NCBI GenBank assembly: GCA_964525815.1
Contig: CAZGJQ010000008.1
Span: forward strand, 1 to 37,230
Direction of reading: 5' to 3'
DNA from: UBA1049 sp964525815
GTDB taxonomy: Bacteria; Bacillota; Clostridia; Oscillospirales; CAG-382
Length of the DNA stretch: 37,230 nucleotides
Shown: piece by piece, positions 31,122-37,230 of the stretch
Numbering within the stretch: the stretch's first letter is position 1
Layout: each line of letters starts with the position of its first letter
Notes under the pieces: model-generated
The model's input: the letters and a program-made list of their open reading frames with translations, nothing else
What the model was told of the DNA's origin: nothing
Databases searched by the model: none
Program-made: the position numbers and the translations under genes

Positions 31122-31197
31122 GCTGTTATAGCTCAGTCGGCAGAGCACTTCCTTGGTAAGGAAGAGGTCACCAGTTCGAATCTGGTTAACAGCTCCA
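31122..31197 (+). tRNA. tRNA-Thr (GGT)
   Basis: 76-nt cloverleaf with encoded CCA; acceptor GCTGTTA with TAACAGC, anticodon stem CTTCC/GGAAG around TTGGTAA (anticodon GGT). Confidence 0.97.
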
Positions 31198-31201
31198 TCG
31201 T

Positions 31202-31257
31202 GAAAACCCGCATGGCATCGTCTTGCTGAGCAAGACATTTGGCTTATGCGGGTTTTC
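31202..31257 (+). terminator. Composite terminator after tRNA-Thr
   Basis: Outer 12-bp stem GAAAACCCGCAT (31202-31213) with ATGCGGGTTTTC (31246-31257), inner 8-bp stem GTCTTGCT/AGCAAGAC (31220-31236). Ends the tRNA cluster. The following 31258-31475 has no gene; it contains an 8-bp inverted repeat GGGTCAAA/TTTGACCC (31315-31337) and two direct repeats described below. Confidence 0.75.
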
Positions 31258-31433
31258 TGTATTTTCGGGGTATGATTAAAAAGCCGTAAAATGAGGTCAA
31301 ATTGGGTAAAAAAGGGGTCAAAAAGCCCGTTTGACCCAATGTAACTGGATAGGCTTATCGTGTTAGGCGCTCTTCACTTAAAATTACATAAGCATTTATA
31401 ACAGAATTTTCTATTCGCATTTTTTTGTTTTAT

Positions 31434-31473
31434 GTGTTGCACTTATATTGTAAACCTAAAAGTGTTGCACTTA
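31434..31473 (+). repeat. Paired 12-bp direct repeats before the RHS promoter
   Basis: GTGTTGCACTTA occurs at 31434-31445 and 31462-31473, 28 bp apart start to start, ending 2 bp before the -35 of the RHS promoter. Possible binding site for an activator or repressor, or the remnant of an insertion-element end. Confidence 0.5.
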
Positions 31474-31475
31474 AC

Positions 31476-31503
31476 TTGACAATCTATCTATTTTAATTAA
31501 AAT
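31476..31503 (+). promoter_or_regulatory. Promoter of the RHS gene
   Basis: TTGACA (31476-31481), 16-nt spacer, TAAAAT (31498-31503), about 43 nt before the ATG. GGAAG lies 8-9 nt before the ATG. Confidence 0.65.
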
Positions 31504-31545
31504 ATTTGTATACTACTGCGAAAATATTAAAAAGGAAGTGTACAA

Positions 31546-34500
31546 ATGAAAACAACGGTTAAGCGCACATTCAGTAAAACTTTGGCGGTTTTTCTCGCAT
31601 TTTTGATGGTATTGTATGTGATACCGAGTTCGGTTCTTGCACAAATAGGTATTACATCACCCGAGGAATCCGAACCCTTGGAGCTGACCGAAATATCAGC
31701 TGAACAGGAAGTTTATGTTTTGGGCGAAGTTGTCTCAAAACGTTCAGAATCTGCAAAGCACTTCCGCATGTCGGATGGTTCTTATGTTGCCGTTGATTAC
31801 GGTAAACCGGTGCATTATTTAGACAATGATGATGCATGGAACGATTTTGACAACACTCTATACTTTTCCGAAGCTAATAAAGAAGGCGATCTTACCGGAT
31901 TTGCTGCAGATAAAAACAATGTAAGTATAAAATTCGCAAACACCAGCAATTCATCTTCACTTGTGAAAATTAATAAAGAAGACTACAGCATATCGCTAAA
32001 CCTTCTCGGCGCATCTAAAGGAAGAGCAATAGCTGTTAATAATCCTTCTGAAACAAACAAAGATGAAAGCGGTAAACTCAAGCTGGAGGAAGCGACAAGG
32101 CTTACCAAGTACAGCTCCTCCGTTATATATGAAAACATTCTTCCGAATACTGATTTGGAATACATTGTACACGGCAACAACCTAAAGGAGAACATAATCG
32201 TCAAGCAAAAAAGCGACAGTTATGTTTATGAGTTTTCTCTTGGCTTAAAAGGGCTTGTTCCGGAATTGAACGAGGACGGTTCTATCTCACTTTATGACCA
32301 AAAAACCAACGAGCTGCAGTTTGTAATTCCCGCAGGCTATATGCTTGATGCCAACGGAGTGTATTCTGATGAAGTGGAATACAAGCTTGAGGAGACGGGA
32401 AAAGAACAATATAAGTTAATAGTAATAGCGGACTCTGAGTGGATCAACGCCGCTGACAGAGCATTCCCGGTTGCGATTGACCCGGTTGTATGTAGGACTA
32501 ATAAAACGGTTGGAAGTAATGTTAAGGACACGTATTTAAGCGAACAGAATAAAAATACAAATTACGGCGGAGCGATCGCTTCATATACCGGATATAATTC
32601 GGGGTATGAGCATATATCTCTTGTAGGAATTAAGCAATTACCGTCAATTCCTAAAGCGAGTGTTGTTGTGAAAGCAAAATTGGGATTGTTTGTTAGCAGT
32701 TACACTACATCCGCCGACATAGGTGTTTATGCGGTAAAAGGTGAATGGGTATCAAATCAACCGGCACCTGTTGGTGTGACATGGAATACCATGCCGGTTA
32801 TAGACACGACTATAATTGATTATCAGACAATCAATTCCGTGTCAAATATTAATGATCTAAGTACAGCATACTATTTCGACATCACTTCAATAACCCAGGA
32901 TTGGTATTCTAAGAGATCAGAGAACATAGAGAGCGCAAATGGTGTTGCATTGCGGGCATTGTCTTCTTCCGGTAACAACAGAGTGAATTTTACGACAGCA
33001 AATCACTCTTATAATGGATTGTTTCCTATATTCATTATAGAATACAGAGATACAAAAGGGCTTGACAGTAGATGGTCATACTCTACTCATAAAGCCGGTA
33101 ATGCAGGGACTGGATATGTCAATCTTTTCACCGGAAATTTAGTGTTTGCGCACGATGATATATCAACTAACGGGACAATACTGCCCGTAACAGTTAGCCA
33201 TGTATTCAATACTTACCTTGTCGATAAGGAGTTTACATACAACACCGATACACCTTTAACCGCAAACTTCACTAATATGAAGGTGGGAAAAGGCTGGAAG
33301 CTCAGTGTCCAGGAAACTATAATAGAAAAAACTATCGATGGATCTTTATACTTTGTATATAATGACGCAGATGCGACCGAGCTGTATTTCTATGATTTTA
33401 ACAGTAATGGCCAATATTTAAGCGAAGATGGGTTTGGACTGAAAATAGTAAAAAATACAGCAAGCACGTCCGAGAGATATGTTATGTCCGACGACTTCGG
33501 TAATACCAAATCATTTAATTCGAGCGGATATATAACATTTATCCGTGATGTTTGGAGTAACGAAAAAGCGTTTGTATATTCTTCTAACCGGCTTGAGTAT
33601 ATAAAGTATAAGCCGGTTGGTACAGGGAGCTATATAAATCAACTGCTCTTTTCGTACAACATGAATGATGCACTTTATAGGATAACTAATCTGGAGAACG
33701 CAGGAGAATATGTAGAGTTTGGATATTCATTTACATACAACGGCTATTCGGATCCGTCCCAGTCAGGTTATTTACGAAGCATACAATATAGTAACGGTAA
33801 GAAAAGTTTCTATAATTATTATTCCGACGGAAGACTCCGTAGAACTGAAGACGGAGATTCTGAAAACACTTTAAGTTATTCATATTCATTAGCAAACGAT
33901 GCCACAAACAATAAATTCTATCGTGTGGCAACAGTCACCGAAGAGGCATATAATGGCTTTATCTATTTTTTGGGTCAAAAAATAGGTTTTATATATGATG
34001 ACAAAAAAACATCAGTCAGAACAAATGGCAAAGATGATTCTTACGGTAACAGCGACGACATTTTAACCACCTATATCTTTGACAACCACGGCAGAACGAT
34101 TTGCGCATACAGCTCTAATCTTGACGGAAGTAAGATATACGGAACAAGCAACGCGATATATGACAGCACCGCTTCCGAAGGCTCAAGAAAAATTAATACA
34201 ATTGTTAAAGACTCGGTAGCCGGTGCTCCCGCGATGAACTACATAAAGAACAGCGGAGCAGAATCAATTGCTTATTGGTCTACAAGTGTTGACGATTCAT
34301 TTTATCAAATGACATCAGTATCTAGCACAGTTAAATTCTCTGGATTGAAGTCATATAAAATCAGCTCCTATACTGATTCCGGAAAAGCAAGGTTTTATCA
34401 GAGTATAACTGTCCCTGTATCAGGAACCTATACGCTATCTGCGTATGTTAAGACGGTATACATAATCGGTACAGGAGGAGCATATCTGTCTATCGGAGGC

Positions 34501-37230
34501 ACCTCAAGCGAGAAGATAACAGGAACAACAAACTCGAGTATTCAAGACGGATGGCAGAGAGTATCTGTTACCCGCACCTTAACAGCCAATACTCCATATA
34601 CAGTCGAGCTTATGATTCTTAACGCATCCGGAGACGCATGGTTTGATAATATTCAGCTTGAACAAGGCGGAGCTCCGTCAAAATTTAGTTATATCAACGG
34701 TGGTAATTACGAGGGTCAATTCAGTTGGTATCTTGGTGCCGGCGGAAGCTATATAGATGACCCTGCGACAACCCAGTATAATCATTTCAAAGTATTATCT
34801 ATAGCAAGCAATACCAGCGCAGAGCGTTATTCCTATCAGTCCAATCCGGTTTATGCGGATTCTAAAACGACATTTGTTCTTTCCGGATGGGCAATGGCTA
34901 CTTCCGCCGGAATAGATAGGAGTAATGAAAACGAAACACGAACATTCAAGCTCGTAGCAGAGCTTCAATATGACAGTGATGGTCAAACCGAAACGCACGA
35001 TGTTTATTTCAATACCGACTATACAAGGTGGCAATACACCTCAGGCGCAATTGTACCGCTCAGACAGGACGACGTTGTTTCGAATATTAAGGTATATTGC
35101 AGATATGACTATAACGTAAATACCGCATATTTCGATAATATATCATTAACCATGGAACCGGCGCAAACTTATTCTTATAATGACAAGGGCAATCTTGTCT
35201 CAACTGTCAATGCCGAAGGAAATTCCACACTTGCAACATATGCCTCCAATGATGTGGATTTAGCAAGCTACACTAATATTATAGGTGAAGTATACGAATA
35301 TACCTATAAATCAATCGGAAGTATCGATACCCACCACATACAGTCGGTTTCAAAAACAGTAGCTACAAACAATACCATTACCGCGACAAATACTTATGAT
35401 ACCTACGGTAATGTCACCGGTAAAACGGTAACAAGCACAGCATCCACAAAAAGCATATCAAGCTCCTCAACATATACCAATTATGGTAATTACCGTAGCA
35501 GCGCAACAGATTCTAGAGGCAACACAACTACCTTTAGTATTAATACGGCAACCGAGCTTCTGCAGTATGTAGAGGACGCAAACTCCAACAGGATCGCATA
35601 TCTTTATGACAGCCGAAACAGACTGACCAGTCTTTTCCTTGACAAAAACAAGAACGGCGTTCTTAACTCGAACGAGAAGAATGTTGGATATACCTACCTG
35701 AACAACCGCCTTGAGCAGATTATTACAGCAGGAACCACATACAAGTTGAATTATGATATTTACGGCAACACATCAAGCATTGGTATTAACGGAAGAACGC
35801 AGTATCTTACCGAGTATCAGTACGCTTCTTATAACGGAAAGCTTAATAAGACAACCTACGGCAACGGCTTAGAAATAGAGAATGTTTATGACGAGCTTGA
35901 CAGGGTTGTCGCGATAAAGTATAATGGAGTGACAAGATACACCTTCACATACAACGGTGAGGGTAGGCTCCACAGCAGCATCGACAGTAATCTTAATAAA
36001 AAGTTCACTTATGAATATGATTCCCTCGGCAGGCTGATAAGGGCCGATGAGAAGACGACAACAGGCACTCTTATAAAGACCACCGAGAACGAGTTCGATG
36101 AGTTCGGGCGCGCTCTTAAGTCAAGATACAGGTTTATTGATAAAACCCTTGAATATGTGCTCGAGTACAAGCCGAACTCCAACCTTATAAGCAAGCTTAC
36201 ACTTCCCTCCGGCAAGAATGTTCTCTATTCCTACGACGCGTTTGAGCGTTTGAGCCAAAAGAATATACAGAATGTTATTTCAACATCCTACTCCTATCTT
36301 TCCGGAAGCGGCGCAAACACTACCACTCCGCTGGTATCCGGTTTGTCCGTATGGGACAACTATGGCATTGACACGTATTACAGCTATACATACGATGCGG
36401 TGGGCAACATTCTTACGATAAGTGAGAACGGTGTTCTCAGGCTGTCCTATGCGTATGACGAGCTCGGCCAGCTTACCAGGGAAAACAACGCTTATGCCGG
36501 AGAGACATATTTATATTATTATGACAATGACGGCAATATAACAGTTAAAGAAACTTTTGATTATACTACCGGCTCGGTTAACGACCCGGAGATTGATTAT
36601 CTTGATTGCGAAGCCTATTTCTATCAAGATAGCAGCTGGGGCGATCTGCTGACTTTCCTGAACGGTACCACAATATCCTATGATCAGATAGGCAATCCGC
36701 TTAACTGGCGTAATACTCCGCTGATAAACTGGCAGGGCAGAAGCTTAAATTACATGATATACGACACGCAGTCATATCTGCATGGAGTTTCGTTCAAGTA
36801 CAATTCTGACGGCATACGCACAGAAAAGCACTTTTGGAACCACTCTGTTATGCAGGATTATACGGTTGATTATGTGCTTGATGGTTCAAAGATAATCAAG
36901 GAGACCCGTGAAGGCTATAACCGTCCGACAGAGGTGCTTTATTACTACTACGACAATTCGGGCAGTATAATCGGTTTCGAGTACAACGGCACAACCTATT
37001 ACTACGGTAAGAACCTTCAGGGTGACATTGTAAAGATATATGATGCTATCGGAAACGAAGTAGCGTCCTACACATATGATGCTTGGGGCAATGTTGTCAG
37101 CTATACTGGCAGCTTGGCGAACCTTAACCCCTTCCGCTACCGGGGTTACTACTACGACACCGAGACCGGCTTCTATTATCTCAACAGCAGATACTATGAC
37201 CCCTCCGTCGGCAGATTCCTTAATGCGGAT
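31546..37230 (+). CDS. Giant secreted RHS/YD-repeat protein, 3'-truncated by the window edge
   Basis: An open frame of 1895 codons without a stop, running off the end of the window. Signal peptide 1-32 (cleavage after VLA). An N-terminal region with WNDFDNTLYF is followed by ADRAFPVAIDPVV (about 305-317), the usual entry to a DNRLRE domain (DTYLSEQNKNTNYGG near 328; ITQDWY near 450). Then the RHS entry (NAGTGYVNLFTGNLVF), a beta region, two galactose-binding-like modules (about 880-1050 and 1060-1205), and YD repeats to the end. The last residues (NPFRYRGYYYDTETGFYYLNSRYYDPSVGRFLNAD) are the canonical end of an RHS core, after which a variable toxin domain normally follows; that part and any immunity gene lie outside. 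Gram-positive relatives (WapA-like) deliver toxins by contact or act as surface proteins. Base composition appears more AT-rich and codon use less uniform than in the neighbouring operons. Confidence 0.93.
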   Translation, partial: MKTTVKRTFSKTLAVFLAFLMVLYVIPSSVLAQIGITSPEESEPLELTEISAEQEVYVLGEVVSKRSESAKHFRMSDGSYVAVDYGKPVHYLDNDDAWNDFDNTLYFSEANKEGDLTGFAADKNNVSIKFANTSNSSSLVKINKEDYSISLNLLGASKGRAIAVNNPSETNKDESGKLKLEEATRLTKYSSSVIYENILPNTDLEYIVHGNNLKENIIVKQKSDSYVYEFSLGLKGLVPELNEDGSISLYDQKTNELQFVIPAGYMLDANGVYSDEVEYKLEETGKEQYKLIVIADSEWINAADRAFPVAIDPVVCRTNKTVGSNVKDTYLSEQNKNTNYGGAIASYTGYNSGYEHISLVGIKQLPSIPKASVVVKAKLGLFVSSYTTSADIGVYAVKGEWVSNQPAPVGVTWNTMPVIDTTIIDYQTINSVSNINDLSTAYYFDITSITQDWYSKRSENIESANGVALRALSSSGNNRVNFTTANHSYNGLFPIFIIEYRDTKGLDSRWSYSTHKAGNAGTGYVNLFTGNLVFAHDDISTNGTILPVTVSHVFNTYLVDKEFTYNTDTPLTANFTNMKVGKGWKLSVQETIIEKTIDGSLYFVYNDADATELYFYDFNSNGQYLSEDGFGLKIVKNTASTSERYVMSDDFGNTKSFNSSGYITFIRDVWSNEKAFVYSSNRLEYIKYKPVGTGSYINQLLFSYNMNDALYRITNLENAGEYVEFGYSFTYNGYSDPSQSGYLRSIQYSNGKKSFYNYYSDGRLRRTEDGDSENTLSYSYSLANDATNNKFYRVATVTEEAYNGFIYFLGQKIGFIYDDKKTSVRTNGKDDSYGNSDDILTTYIFDNHGRTICAYSSNLDGSKIYGTSNAIYDSTASEGSRKINTIVKDSVAGAPAMNYIKNSGAESIAYWSTSVDDSFYQMTSVSSTVKFSGLKSYKISSYTDSGKARFYQSITVPVSGTYTLSAYVKTVYIIGTGGAYLSIGGTSSEKITGTTNSSIQDGWQRVSVTRTLTANTPYTVELMILNASGDAWFDNIQLEQGGAPSKFSYINGGNYEGQFSWYLGAGGSYIDDPATTQYNHFKVLSIASNTSAERYSYQSNPVYADSKTTFVLSGWAMATSAGIDRSNENETRTFKLVAELQYDSDGQTETHDVYFNTDYTRWQYTSGAIVPLRQDDVVSNIKVYCRYDYNVNTAYFDNISLTMEPAQTYSYNDKGNLVSTVNAEGNSTLATYASNDVDLASYTNIIGEVYEYTYKSIGSIDTHHIQSVSKTVATNNTITATNTYDTYGNVTGKTVTSTASTKSISSSSTYTNYGNYRSSATDSRGNTTTFSINTATELLQYVEDANSNRIAYLYDSRNRLTSLFLDKNKNGVLNSNEKNVGYTYLNNRLEQIITAGTTYKLNYDIYGNTSSIGINGRTQYLTEYQYASYNGKLNKTTYGNGLEIENVYDELDRVVAIKYNGVTRYTFTYNGEGRLHSSIDSNLNKKFTYEYDSLGRLIRADEKTTTGTLIKTTENEFDEFGRALKSRYRFIDKTLEYVLEYKPNSNLISKLTLPSGKNVLYSYDAFERLSQKNIQNVISTSYSYLSGSGANTTTPLVSGLSVWDNYGIDTYYSYTYDAVGNILTISENGVLRLSYAYDELGQLTRENNAYAGETYLYYYDNDGNITVKETFDYTTGSVNDPEIDYLDCEAYFYQDSSWGDLLTFLNGTTISYDQIGNPLNWRNTPLINWQGRSLNYMIYDTQSYLHGVSFKYNSDGIRTEKHFWNHSVMQDYTVDYVLDGSKIIKETREGYNRPTEVLYYYYDNSGSIIGFEYNGTTYYYGKNLQGDIVKIYDAIGNEVASYTYDAWGNVVSYTGSLANLNPFRYRGYYYDTETGFYYLNSRYYDPSVGRFLNAD

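Noticed and set aside
31047..31238. A minus-strand frame of about 63 codons reading NQIRTGDLFLTKEVLCRLSYNS across tRNA-Thr
   Set aside because: This is the antisense of the tRNA, a well-known source of spurious predicted proteins. Only the short tail outside the tRNA was kept, as a tentative integrase remnant.
31244..31354. Second integrase-like tail (FLTPFLPNLTSFYGF) on the minus strand
   Set aside because: Overlaps the terminator hairpin, is a bare open stretch between stops and lacks any further integrase motif; mentioned only as a weak parallel.

Overview
The window looks like a chromosomal scaffold from an anaerobic, spore-forming member of the Clostridia, probably near Oscillospiraceae/Ruminococcaceae. 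Three things in the sequence point there: a spoIIGA-sigE pair, a trimeric NAD(P)H-type [FeFe] hydrogenase operon, and Firmicutes-style signals (AGGAGG ribosome binding sites, TTGACA/TATAAT promoters, frequent TTG starts). The placement is inferred from gene content; no marker gene comparison was possible.

Layout. 1-7.9 kb (minus strand): the translation/transcription block rimP-nusA-ylxR-ylxQ-infB-rbfA-nrnA-truB, followed by a ParB/Noc-type gene behind a terminator-like hairpin. 8.1-10.6 kb (minus): a NYN-domain protein with its own promoter but no properly placed canonical start codon, then sigE and spoIIGA. 10.7-15.1 kb (plus): a 69-residue membrane protein with an M50 (SpoIVFB-like) protease, an AlgX/DHHW-type SGNH lipoprotein, a 26-residue membrane microprotein behind a hairpin that encloses its ribosome binding site, and an orphan oligopeptide-binding lipoprotein. 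15.5-21.1 kb (plus): hydrogenase operon hydC-hydB-hydA, where HydB is fused to a complete GltD/NfnB-like FAD/NAD(P) module. 21.2-26.7 kb (plus): a tightly packed operon of four SAM methyltransferases, a Nudix hydrolase and two GNAT proteins (one a tandem double GNAT). It is preceded by promoter, leader ORF and intrinsic terminator, an architecture typical of drug-inducible attenuation. 26.7-30 kb: an acidic repeat lipoprotein (minus) and a divergent three-gene operon of secreted proteins of unknown function. 30.1-31.2 kb: a tRNA cluster (Asp, 100-N gap, Phe, Gly, Asp, Thr) with long direct repeats, a broken tRNA-Thr and what looks like the tail of an integrase gene. 31.5 kb to the end: the first 1895 codons of a giant secreted RHS/YD-repeat protein, open at the window edge just after the end of the RHS core.

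How they work together. The left block makes and regulates ribosomes. The middle block couples sporulation sigma-factor activation (SpoIIGA on pro-sigma-E) with a possible second membrane protease. The hydrogenase operon disposes of fermentation electrons as H2, possibly with access to two pyridine nucleotide pools because of the HydB-GltD fusion. The right half is accessory: a probable resistance or small-molecule modification operon, secreted proteins, and a tRNA-associated island carrying a polymorphic-toxin-like RHS gene.

Most worth following up: the attenuator-controlled methyltransferase/GNAT/Nudix operon, the HydB-GltD fusion, the NYN gene with an apparent AUA/AUC start, the ribosome-binding-site hairpin over the 26-residue ORF, and the tRNA-Thr scar next to the RHS gene.
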